DNA of 33,657 nt from an uncultured Campylobacter sp. (GTDB lineage: Bacteria > Campylobacterota > Campylobacteria > Campylobacterales > Campylobacteraceae), in assembly GCF_905372745.1 (NCBI RefSeq), contig NZ_CAJPQR010000023.1:1-33657 (forward strand), in the 5' to 3' direction. The stretch's first letter is position 1. Each line of letters begins with the position of its first letter. A model generated the notes under the pieces. The model had not been told where the DNA came from and did no database searches. It saw only the letters and a list, made by a program, of their open reading frames with translations. The translations under genes were made by a program, and so were the position numbers. Below, piece by piece: positions 8,880 to 16,589 of the stretch.

Positions 8880-8905
8880 TTTTTTATCTATTTAAAAAAA
8901 GCAAA

Positions 8906-8911
8906 TATAAT
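8906..8911 (+). promoter_or_regulatory. Probable -10 box for the DsbC-like gene
   Basis: Perfect TATAAT 34 bases before the ATG of the following gene, in the 60-bp gap after selB. An AAGGA ribosome site lies at 8930-8934. It suggests the oxidoreductase can be transcribed apart from selAB. Confidence 0.5.
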
Positions 8912-8939
8912 CCGCGCAAATTTTTAAAAAAGGAATGAA

Positions 8940-9647
8940 ATGAAAAAAATAGTTTTGTCGCTAACGGCGGCCTGCGCGATGTTTGCCGCTACCGACGCGC
9001 AAGTGGTCGATTTTTACTCTCAGATGCTCGGCGAGGGCGTAAAGGTGTCCGTAACCGGTCGCAAACCCGCAGCCGGCGGCATAGAAGCGATCACGGTAAA
9101 TTTAAGCAACGGCCAAGTAAGCCAAGACGAGGTTATCTTTGCTAAAGACGACTTGCTTTTTCCTGACATTATAGATTTAAAAGAGCATAAATCGTATCTG
9201 CAAGATATAAAAAATGAAATGGCTATGAAAAATATCTCAAAAGCCTATAAGAGCGAGAAAAAAGAAAATATCATCACGCTGGGAAGCGACTCCAAAAAGC
9301 CAACTATCGTGATGTTTTCGGATCCTGAATGCCCGTACTGCCGAGCCGAACTAGATAGAATAGAAGCAACGCTAAAAGAAAGTAACGTAAACGTGATCTT
9401 AACTCCGGTTCACGGCGTTTCGTCTTTGCAAAAGAGCTTTTTGATATATAAAGACGCAGCAGGCGCAAAAACCGATAGCGATAAAATCCAAATTTTACGA
9501 AAGTATTATGCAAGCGATTATACCGTAGCAGACGGAGCCGTTAGCGAAGAAAACGTAAAAACTATGGATGAGTTACGTAAAAAATATGCTGCCGCAGGCG
9601 TTCGCTCCGTGCCTTATATAGTAAATTTAAGCGATTTACAAAAATAA
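8940..9647 (+). CDS. Periplasmic thiol:disulfide interchange protein, DsbC/DsbG-like
   Basis: Exported thioredoxin-fold protein of 235 residues. A signal peptide (MKKIVLSLTAACAMFAA) leads a short N-terminal region, then a charged helical linker (HKSYLQDIKNEMAMKN), then a thioredoxin domain with the active site CPYC at residues 131-134 in FSDPECPYC, and the cis-proline loop GVRSVPYI near the C-terminus. The layout resembles DsbC, but the dimerisation domain appears shorter. It follows selB by 60 bp. C. jejuni carries a similar protein beside selB (Cj1380, from memory). A role in forming or isomerising disulfides of exported proteins is likely; a link to selenium or formate metabolism is only positional. 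Confidence 0.82.
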   Translation: MKKIVLSLTAACAMFAATDAQVVDFYSQMLGEGVKVSVTGRKPAAGGIEAITVNLSNGQVSQDEVIFAKDDLLFPDIIDLKEHKSYLQDIKNEMAMKNISKAYKSEKKENIITLGSDSKKPTIVMFSDPECPYCRAELDRIEATLKESNVNVILTPVHGVSSLQKSFLIYKDAAGAKTDSDKIQILRKYYASDYTVADGAVSEENVKTMDELRKKYAAAGVRSVPYIVNLSDLQK

Positions 9648-9660
9648 TCTTTAGTGAAAA

Positions 9661-9691
9661 TTTGAGCCGAGTTTGATAAATTTGGCTCAAA
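9661..9691 (+). terminator. Hairpin after the DsbC-like gene
   Basis: TTTGAGCC (9661-9668) pairs exactly with GGCTCAAA (9684-9691) over a 15-nt loop, 13 bases after the stop. No U-tract follows, so termination would be weak or Rho-assisted. Confidence 0.45.
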
Positions 9692-9823
9692 ACCTCTGGA
9701 ATTTAATAAAATATACGTTTATAACTTGATATATAGTATTAAAACTTAAGCTAAATTTTAGGTTTCCTTAACTATTTATTAAGTTTCATAATTAATCTAA
9801 TATTTTTACTTCGTTTATTCTCA

Positions 9824-9914
9824 AAATATGCTAAATTTGCATAGTGATATTTTAAAAATATGCAAGTATCCTAAAATATGCGTCTGTAAGGCGCATTATG
9901 CCCAGGAAATATGC
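9824..9914 (+). promoter_or_regulatory. Array of AAATATGC repeats upstream of the formate dehydrogenase operon
   Basis: Four exact copies of AAATATGC start at 9824, 9856, 9874 and 9907 (spacing 32, 18 and 33 bases). Opposite-strand half sites lie between them: GCATA at 9839-9843, forming TATGC-N7-GCATA with the first copy, and GCAT-TATGC near 9892-9900. The array ends 67 bases before the first gene of the operon, in a 334-bp gene-free region that also contains AT-rich promoter-like sequence (9715-9800). It looks like a multi-site operator; the regulator is unknown. Confidence 0.5.
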
Positions 9915-9981
9915 AAAATTTGAACAATATCTTTCTAAAAACGTCTCAAAAACTTCAAATTTGAGATAAAAAGGAGAAAAC

Positions 9982-10191
9982 ATGCAAGGATCAAGACGAG
10001 ATTTCCTCAAAAAATCTCTGAAGGTCGGCGCGGTAGGCGGAACCGTATTGGCCGCCGCAGCTATCGCAAAACCGACTAGCGACGAGCTTGCTCCTGACGA
10101 CAACGGCGTAGTTGTCGGCAAGTCGAGCAAAAAAGAGGTGCTTTACAAAAAAAGCAAAGAGTGGGAATACTACTATAAGATCGCTTACTAA
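9982..10191 (+). CDS. Small twin-arginine-signal protein of the formate dehydrogenase region
   Basis: A 69-residue protein with a Tat signal at its N-terminus (SRRDFLKKSLKVGAVGG, then an alanine-rich core) and a short charged remainder ending in KEWEYYYKIAY. It matches the small protein family found just before fdhA in proteobacteria (the 'formate dehydrogenase region TAT target' family, TIGR02811 from memory). Eleven bases separate it from fdhA and both have strong ribosome sites (AAAGGAG at 9970-9976 here), so they share a transcript. It has no cysteines. Its exact job is not established; assistance in export or membrane attachment of FdhA is a reasonable guess. Confidence 0.8.
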   Translation: MQGSRRDFLKKSLKVGAVGGTVLAAAAIAKPTSDELAPDDNGVVVGKSSKKEVLYKKSKEWEYYYKIAY

Positions 10192-10202
10192 GGGAGAAAA
10201 CC

Positions 10203-13181
10203 ATGAGTGATTCACGTATAGCAAGGCGCTCGTTTTTAAAGCTTGCCGCTCTTGGTGCCGGTAGCACGATGGCGTTTGGCGAAAACGAGACGTTTAGAAA
10301 AGCAACTAACGAGGAGATAAAAAATCCTTTTGAAGGCTCAAAAAAAGTTAGAACGATTTGTTCTATTTGTTCTGCAGGCTGTGGTATCGAAGCCGAGGTA
10401 AAAGACGGCGTATGGGTTCGCCAAGATATGGCGATGTTTCACCCGATCTCTCAAGGCAGCCACTGCTCAAAAGGTATCGATCAAATCGACTTAACCAAGA
10501 GCAAACAGCGCATAAAATACCCTATGAAAAAAGTAAACGGCAAATGGGAGAGAATAAGCTGGGAGCAAGCCGTAAACGAGATCGGCGATAAGATGCTACA
10601 AATCCGTAAAGAAGACGGTCCAGATAGCGTAGTTTTCCTAGGTTCAGCCAAATTTAACAACGAGCAGAGCTATTATTTCCGCAAATTTGCAGCGTTTTGG
10701 GGTACAAACAGCAACGATCACGTAGCACGCATTTGACATAGCGCAACAGTCGCCGGTGTGGCGAATACTTGGGGTTACGGCGCTATGACTAACCACTGCG
10801 GAGATATGGCTGCAAACTCAAAAGCCATCTTTATGATAGGCGCAAATTCGGCCGTCGCAAATCCGGTCGGCGGTATGAAGCATGCCCTTCAGGCTAAAGA
10901 TAGAAATAACGCAAAGTTAATCGTTGCAGATCCAAATTTTACGAAATCTGCAGCAAAAGCAGACCTTTATCTAAGGCACCGTTCGGGAACGGACGTAGCG
11001 TTAATCTACGGATTAATCCACATAATCCTTAAAAACGGCTGGGAAGATAAGGAATTTTTAGAAAATAGAACTTACGGTATCGAGGAAATTAGAAAAGAGG
11101 CTGAGCACTGGACGCCTGAGGTAACCTCGGACGTTACGGGCGTGCCTGTAGATAGGCTAATGCAAGCAGCGCACATAATGGCTCACAATAAGCCGGGAAC
11201 GGTTATCTGGGCGCTAGGTATCACTCAGCACTCCGTAGGCACGTCAAATACGAGAATTTTGCCTATCATGCAGCTGATTTTAGGCAACATGGGCAAACCG
11301 GGCGGCGGCTGTAATATCCTACGCGGTCACGACAACGTCCAAGGCTCTACCGATATGTGCAATCTCTCAGACAGCTTGCCGATGTATTACGGTTTAGCCG
11401 ATGCTGCATGGAAATACTACTGCAAAGGTTGGGGCGTTGATTACGACGAATTTATCAAAAGATTTGCGGTTTCAACAAAAGAACCTAAACAAGGCGGCTC
11501 TCCGGTAAAAAATACCGTATTTGAAGAGTATTTTTATCACGATCCGCAAAATCCGGAGGATAGAAACTGGCGTAACGAAAAAGGCTGGTCGCTATCAAAA
11601 TGGTGGCAAGGCGTCTTAAAAGAGGAAAAAACATATACTAGCGGTAAGCTTCGCGTTCTTTGGGTACAAGGAACGGGTATTACGTCAATGGCGCATCTGG
11701 CTAAAATTCAAGAGGCCGTCCATAAACTAGATATGCTAGTGGTTGCCGAACCTTTCGTAAACGAAGTCGCGATTTTAAGCGATAGAAAAGACGGAATTTA
11801 TATCTTGCCGGTCGCTACTGCGTTTGAAAACGAGGGACACCTAAGCTCTACGAATCGCTCCGGACAATGGAGAACTAAGGTGGTAGATCCGCTTTACGAG
11901 AGTAAGCCCGATCAAGAGGTTATGTTTGCATTCGCTAAAAAATTCGGCTTTTACGACGAATACGTCCGCGGCATGAAGATGGGCATCGTGGACCGCGAGA
12001 TAAAGCAGGTAAAAGATGACTTTGTATGGCCTGACGACGCGACAAACGAAATCGCTCGCATAGGAAATTCGATCGGATACGGCGGTAGAACGGCGGAGAT
12101 GTTTAGAAGGCATCAGGCTAACTGGCAAAATTTCGATCCCGATACGTTAATGGGTATCGGCGGAGAAGTAAAAGGCGAGTACTACGGTAAACCTTGGCCT
12201 GCATGGGATACTAAACACCCTGGTACGCCGATACTTTACGATATGAGTAAGCCTTATGCCGAAGGCGGCAGCGGATTTAGAAATCGCTTCGGCTTAGAGC
12301 ATAACGGCGTTAGCCAGCTAGCTAGCGAGGATGCAACCTTAGTCGGCTCGCAGGTAAAAGGCGGCTATCCGCAAATAACCAAAGAAAATATCGAAAAAGT
12401 ACTAGGCATCACGCTAAGCGAAGAAGAAAAAGCAAAAATGGGCGCTAGCTGGAGTATGGACTATAGCGGACTTATACTAGAAAAATGCCGCGAAAAAGGC
12501 GTAGTGCCTTACGGTAACGCAAGAGCTAGAATGATCGTTTGGGAATTCCTAGATCCGATCCCTAAACACCGCGAGCCTATCCACTCTCCGCGCTGGGATC
12601 TCGTTCAAAAGTATCCGACCTTCGACGATCAGGCTAGAAATTTCCGCGTAGAGACTAAATTTAAAACCGAACAGCAGGCGAAAGACTGGAGCAAGGAATT
12701 CCCTATCGTGTTTAGTACGCAGCGCGTAGTAAATTTAAGCGGTGCTGGAATGATAGAGCGAACCAGTAAATATCTAGCGGCGATAACGCCTGAGATGTTT
12801 GCTAACGTTCACCCTGAGCTTGCCTTAAAATACGGTATCCAAGATCGCGACATGATGTGGATACACTCGCCTCAAGGTACTAAGATCAAAGTCCGTTGCT
12901 ACCACAGCTATATGGTAACTCCGGATAGAATTTGCATGCCGTATAACTTCGCCGGAGTTATGCAAGGCGTTAGCCTAGAAGACCGTTATCCAGAGGGCAC
13001 CAAGCCTTATACTATCGGCGAGAGCTTTAATACCGTAACCAACTACGGCTTTGACCCGGTAACTCAAATTTCAGAGTTTAACGCCGGTCTATGTAGGATA
13101 GAAAAAGCCGACGGAGAGGGCTTTAAGACCTTCTTCCACGAATACGGCGAAAACAATGCGCAAGGTAAAGAGGAGGCTTAA
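10203..13181 (+). CDS. fdhA: Formate dehydrogenase catalytic subunit, selenocysteine-containing (UGA at 10734 recoded)
   Basis: Periplasmic Mo/W-bis-MGD enzyme oxidising formate to CO2. The gene reads as one 992-residue protein only if the in-frame TGA at 10734-10736 is selenocysteine (residue 178), giving ARI-U-HSATVAG, the conserved active-site context where other formate dehydrogenases carry Cys or Sec followed by His. Upstream are a Tat signal (ARRSFLKLAALGAG, residues 7-20) and the [4Fe-4S] motif CSICSAGC from C53 with its fourth Cys in GSHCSKG. Downstream lie MGD-binding segments (NPVGGMKHALQAKD, LGNMGKPGGGCNILRGHDNVQG) and a C-terminal molybdopterin-dinucleotide domain ending around MPYNFAGVMQG. 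A GGGAG ribosome site precedes the ATG. Any automatic call splitting this into two genes at 10736/10758 is wrong. Confidence 0.95.
10734..10787 (+). promoter_or_regulatory. UGA selenocysteine codon and SECIS hairpin in fdhA
   Basis: The TGA is followed at once by a nested stem. CATAGCGC (10737-10744) pairs exactly with GCGCTATG (10780-10787). Inside, TCGCC (10750-10754) pairs with GGCGA (10760-10764) around the loop GGTGT. CAA (10744-10746) may alternatively pair with TTG (10769-10771). The apical loop begins 18 nt after the UGA, within the range expected for a bacterial SECIS read by SelB, encoded in this same window. Confidence 0.85.
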
Positions 13182-13183
13182 TA

Positions 13184-13744
13184 ATGGCAAGAATGAAATT
13201 TTTCGTAGATACGAATAGATGCATCAGTTGTTTTGGATGCCAGGTTGCTTGTTCCTCTGCGCATGAGCTACCTGTGGGATTATATCGCCGTAAGGTTATC
13301 ACGCTTTTTGACGGCATAGAGGGCAAAGAGCTATCTACTACGATAGCTTGCCAGCATTGCACCGACGCTCCTTGTGAACAGGTTTGTCCGGTGGATTGTT
13401 TTTACATCAGAGCCGACGGTATAGTGCTTCACGATAAAAATAAATGCATAGGCTGCGGATACTGCCTATACGCATGTCCGTTTGGCGCGCCGCAGTTTCC
13501 TAGAGACGGGGCGTTTGGCGTCAAAGGCTCTATGGATAAATGTACTATGTGCGCCGGAGGACCGGAGGAGACGAACTCCCACGAGGAGCGAGAGCTATAC
13601 GGACAAAACAGAATGTCTGAGGGCAAAGTGCCGATGTGCGCCGCCGTTTGCGCTACGAACGCTCTACTTGTGGGCGACGCGACTGAGGTCTCAAACGTAT
13701 ATCGCAAGCGCGTTATGCTAAGACAAGCCGTCGCGATGCCGTAA
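13184..13744 (+). CDS. fdhB: Formate dehydrogenase iron-sulfur subunit
   Basis: Electron-transfer subunit of 186 residues. The cysteines fit four [4Fe-4S] clusters of the DMSO-reductase-family beta subunit: CISCFGCQVAC (residues 13-23), CQHCTDAPCEQVCPVDC, CIGCGYCLYACP, and CTMC ... CAAVC. It lacks a signal peptide, as expected for a subunit exported with the Tat-tagged FdhA. It also lacks the C-terminal membrane helix seen in E. coli FdnH, so on its own it would be soluble. The ATG is two bases after the fdhA stop. A strong terminator follows immediately, so the operon ends here and no cytochrome b subunit (fdhC) or fdhD follows, unlike in C. jejuni. Confidence 0.92.
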   Translation: MARMKFFVDTNRCISCFGCQVACSSAHELPVGLYRRKVITLFDGIEGKELSTTIACQHCTDAPCEQVCPVDCFYIRADGIVLHDKNKCIGCGYCLYACPFGAPQFPRDGAFGVKGSMDKCTMCAGGPEETNSHEERELYGQNRMSEGKVPMCAAVCATNALLVGDATEVSNVYRKRVMLRQAVAMP

Positions 13745-13745
13745 T

Positions 13746-13782
13746 AAATTTAGGAGCGATCTCGCTCCTAAATTTCTTTTCT
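13746..13782 (+). terminator. Rho-independent terminator of the fdh operon
   Basis: AAATTTAGGAGCG (13746-13758) pairs perfectly with CGCTCCTAAATTT (13763-13775) over the 4-nt loop ATCT, followed by CTTTTCT. It begins one base after the fdhB stop. This is the strongest terminator in the window. Confidence 0.9.
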
Positions 13783-13847
13783 ATAATTATCCCAAATTTT
13801 TAAAATTTAGTTACTTTTCTACTCGCTAAAATCAAAATTTAAAGAGA

Positions 13848-13860
13848 TTTGATAATCAAA
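13848..13860 (+). promoter_or_regulatory. Candidate Fur-type operator before the iron-uptake operon
   Basis: TTTGATAATCAAA is a perfect 6-1-6 palindrome containing the GATAAT unit of Fur boxes. It sits 104 bases before the FTR1 gene, in the only sizeable gap ahead of that operon. A possible -10 (TACTAT, about 13877-13882) lies just downstream. Iron control of this operon is expected from C. jejuni; the site itself is inferred. Confidence 0.45.
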
Positions 13861-13964
13861 AAAAGAGCTTGTTGATACTATAGGTACTTGATAGCCGTTT
13901 TTATTTTCGCTAAAGTTTTTTAATGATAGAATACGCACAAGAAACATATCTTTTTGGAGTTTTT

Positions 13965-15929
13965 ATGACTAAAATTTTGAGATTTATATTCGCTTTGTTT
14001 ATCCCGTTTGTGCTAAATGCAGCGGATACGGACTACACGCCTGAGATACAGAGTATAAAAGATTCATTCGTAAGTATCATGCAGCAGTATAAAGAGGGCA
14101 AGATCGACGAAGCCAAAACCGCTACACAAAATGCTTATTTTGGGCATTTTGAAAATATCGAAGCGGCGATCAGGGTAAATTTGGGGCAGAAAAAAGCCTA
14201 CTCGATGGAGTCTAAATTCGGCAAAATCCGCAAAGCCATCATCGCCAAAAAATCGGTAGAAGAGATACAAGCGATAATGGACGATCTAAATAAAGAAATG
14301 GATGAGGTTTTGCCGGTTATAAACACCGGACATAAGCTAGTCGGCGAGTACTCAGATCCTAAAAACGCAGACGCCGCACAGACAGCTAAAGCTACTGAGG
14401 CTAGCCAAGCTACGGCTCAGCCTGCAAGTATCGCCGCTATAGAGCCGCACTGGCAAGTGGTTTATAACGACATAAAAACAGCCCTTAGCGCTGCGGGCGC
14501 GGCTTACGAAAAGGGCGATAAAGACGCAGCAAAACAGCAGATAAACAACAAAGCCAAATTTGAGCTATATCGCAACACGAAGTTAGAAGAGGCTATCCGT
14601 AGATTTATAGACGGCGGTCAGGGTATCGACGGCGACATCCAAAAACGCATGGGTTCGGCGATAATAGCGATAAACAACGATGTAGCCGCCGACGTACTAA
14701 AGTCAAATTTGGAAGAGCTTGATGCGCTGATATACGAAAACGTCGCCAAGCTACCTATGGACTCGGGCTCGCTAGCTACCAACGTAGTTTTACCTGATAG
14801 CGCCGAGGATGACGCGGCTACTGATTTTGCGCCCGTCGTTGCCAACATAAAGGCAAAAATCGCCGATGCGATCAAACTTTACGCCGCAAAAGACGTAGAT
14901 AAAGCTATGAGCGATGCGCAGGATATTTACTTCGACGAGTTCGAAGGTAGCGGCATGGAAAATAAAGTAGGCGCGATAGACGTCGGTCTAAAAACTAAGA
15001 TAGAAGGAAATTTCGGCGAAGTAGTCGCGCTGATGAAAGCGGGCGTGAGCGTCGAGAGACTCCAGCAAGCAGCCGATAATCTAGGTGCAAATTTAGACGC
15101 TGCGCTAGAAAAAACAAGCGGCAGTAGCTCGCCTTGGGCGCTATTTGTTTACGCGCTTACGGTCATACTGCGCGAGGGATTTGAGGCGCTTATCATCGTG
15201 GCGGCCGTCGTGGCGTATCTGCTAAAAACCGGCAACGAAAAGCGCATGAGTATCGTTTACAGCTCGCTTGGCGTAGCGGTCGTGCTAAGCTTTGTTATGG
15301 CGTGGATTATGAATTTGATATTTGCCGGCGCTGCAGGTCAAAAAAGAGAGGTGATGGAGGGCGCGGTAATGCTTATCGCCGTGGGACTGCTCTTTTACGT
15401 AGGTTTTTGGCTGCTTTCAAACGCAGGCGCGAAAAAATGGAGCAAATATATCCAAAGTCACGTCAGCGAGTCGATATCCGCAGGCTCTGCTAAGGCGCTT
15501 TGGTGGACGGTATTTTTAGCCGTATTTAGAGAGGGCGCGGAGACCGTACTTTTCTATCAGGCGCTGATTTTCGACGCTAAAGATAGCGCAGGTTACTCGA
15601 TGATAGCGCTGGGATTTGTAGTGGGGCTAGTCGTCTTGCTAGTTACTTACTACGTGTTTAAAGTTTTTGCTATCAAAATCCCGATCAAACCGTTTTTCTT
15701 GGTTACTTCGGCGATCATCTTTTATATGTCGATCGTGTTTGTGGGCAAGGGGCTCATGGAGTTCGTCGAGGGTAAAATTTTCGTTCCGACTAAGATCGAA
15801 GGCTTCCCTACTATCGAGTGGCTGGGCATTTATCCGTATTACGAGAGCTTGATACCGCAGGCTATCATGGTAGCGGCGCTAATCATCGGCGTGATCATAA
15901 TGAAAAACAAGCAAGCCAAAGAGGCTTAA
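13965..15929 (+). CDS. FTR1-family iron permease with periplasmic N-terminal repeats
   Basis: Inner-membrane iron permease of the P19/FetM system, corresponding to Cj1658. The ATG at 13965 is preferred over one at 13923 because a GGAG site precedes it and a signal peptide follows directly (MTKILRFIFALFIPFVLNA). The 654-residue protein has two parts. A periplasmic region to about residue 380 contains three ~100-residue helical repeats, each with a 'Y...GK/D.D.A' start and an acidic Y-F/E-x-F segment (AYFGHFE, AKFELYR, IYFDEFE). The membrane part has seven or so helices with both iron-binding REXXE motifs, REGFEA and REGAET. It heads an operon running to the TlpA-like gene at 21610. Confidence 0.88.
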   Translation: MTKILRFIFALFIPFVLNAADTDYTPEIQSIKDSFVSIMQQYKEGKIDEAKTATQNAYFGHFENIEAAIRVNLGQKKAYSMESKFGKIRKAIIAKKSVEEIQAIMDDLNKEMDEVLPVINTGHKLVGEYSDPKNADAAQTAKATEASQATAQPASIAAIEPHWQVVYNDIKTALSAAGAAYEKGDKDAAKQQINNKAKFELYRNTKLEEAIRRFIDGGQGIDGDIQKRMGSAIIAINNDVAADVLKSNLEELDALIYENVAKLPMDSGSLATNVVLPDSAEDDAATDFAPVVANIKAKIADAIKLYAAKDVDKAMSDAQDIYFDEFEGSGMENKVGAIDVGLKTKIEGNFGEVVALMKAGVSVERLQQAADNLGANLDAALEKTSGSSSPWALFVYALTVILREGFEALIIVAAVVAYLLKTGNEKRMSIVYSSLGVAVVLSFVMAWIMNLIFAGAAGQKREVMEGAVMLIAVGLLFYVGFWLLSNAGAKKWSKYIQSHVSESISAGSAKALWWTVFLAVFREGAETVLFYQALIFDAKDSAGYSMIALGFVVGLVVLLVTYYVFKVFAIKIPIKPFFLVTSAIIFYMSIVFVGKGLMEFVEGKIFVPTKIEGFPTIEWLGIYPYYESLIPQAIMVAALIIGVIIMKNKQAKEA

Positions 15930-15943
15930 ATTTGACGTTTCCG

Positions 15944-15965
15944 GCTTCGCGGGTTGCCGCGAAGC
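15944..15965 (+). terminator. Hairpin between the FTR1 gene and p19
   Basis: GCTTCGCGG (15944-15952) pairs perfectly with CCGCGAAGC (15957-15965), loop GTTG, then TTAAAAG. There is no long U-tract, and the gap is only 73 bp, so read-through into p19 is likely. It may act as a processing or stability element. Confidence 0.55.
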
Positions 15966-16002
15966 TTAAAAGTAAATTTACAAACCAATTAAAGGAGAGA
16001 AC

Positions 16003-16524
16003 ATGAACAAATTCGTTAAAACAGCTTTGGCATTCAGCCTTGCTGCTTCAGTTGCCCTAGCAGGCGAGTTTCCTATCGGCGATCCGGTAGAAATCAACGG
16101 TATGGAGATAGCTGCCGTTTATCTAGAGCCTATCGACATGGAGCCAAAGGGCATCGACCTAGCTCCTAGCAAAGCCGACATCCACCTAGAGGCCGACATC
16201 CACGCTATCGAGGGAAATAAAAACGGCTTTGCGGCGGGCGAGTGGATCCCTTATCTAAAAGTTAATTACGAGCTAAAAAACCTAGATAACGGCAAAGTTA
16301 AAAAAGGTACGTTTATGCCTATGGTCGCTCAAGACGGCCCTCACTACGGAGCCAACCTAAAAATGGATACGGGCGTGGGCAACTACGAGCTAAAATTTCA
16401 TATAGAAAATCCTGAAAAACAAGGCTTCGGTCGCCATGCGGATAAAGAAACAGGCGTAGGTAAATGGTTTGAGCCTTTCACCACGACTTATAAATTCCAA
16501 TACACTGGAGCGCCTGCTAAATAA
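16003..16524 (+). CDS. p19: P19 periplasmic iron-transport protein
   Basis: Periplasmic Cu/Fe-binding protein of 173 residues that works with the FTR1 permease. A clear signal peptide (MNKFVKTALAFSLAASVALA, cut before GEF) precedes the P19/FetP fold. Candidate metal ligands seen: GMEIAAVYLEPIDMEP, the EADIHAIEG histidine, the MPMVAQDGPHYGANLKM segment with Met and His, and FGRHADKETG. These match the His/Met/Glu ligand set known for C. jejuni P19. A strong AAAGGAG ribosome site lies at 15991-15997. Hairpins stand before and after the gene, which suggests the P19 message accumulates separately from the rest of the operon. Confidence 0.95.
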   Translation: MNKFVKTALAFSLAASVALAGEFPIGDPVEINGMEIAAVYLEPIDMEPKGIDLAPSKADIHLEADIHAIEGNKNGFAAGEWIPYLKVNYELKNLDNGKVKKGTFMPMVAQDGPHYGANLKMDTGVGNYELKFHIENPEKQGFGRHADKETGVGKWFEPFTTTYKFQYTGAPAK

Positions 16525-16527
16525 TTC

Positions 16528-16559
16528 GGGCTTAGAGCGGCCAAGCCCGCTCTAAATTT
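16528..16559 (+). terminator. Hairpin with alternative pairing after p19
   Basis: TTAGAGCGG (16532-16540) pairs with CCGCTCTAA (16547-16555), followed by ATTTTACTT. The overlapping GGGCTT (16528-16533) can instead pair with AAGCCC (16543-16548), so two competing stems or an H-type pseudoknot are possible. Placed four bases after the p19 stop and inside the operon, it is probably a leaky terminator or 3' stabiliser. Confidence 0.6.
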
Positions 16560-16589
16560 TACTTAAATTCTCAAATTTTAGGGCTAATC

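Noticed and set aside
9824..9914. CRISPR array
   Set aside because: The repeat unit is only eight bases, spacing is irregular and no cas genes are present; an operator array is more likely.
9852..10267. Several minus-strand frames across the fdh promoter and Tat-peptide gene
   Set aside because: They are antisense to well-supported genes and to the repeat array, with no coding character.
10737..10757. Apparent nonsense mutation splitting the formate dehydrogenase gene into two open frames
   Set aside because: The TGA lies at the known selenocysteine position, is followed by a SECIS hairpin, and selA-selB are in the window. It is recoding, not a broken gene.
13923..13964. Earlier ATG for the FTR1 permease
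   Set aside because: It adds residues ahead of a good signal peptide and has no ribosome site, whereas the ATG at 13965 has GGAG correctly spaced.
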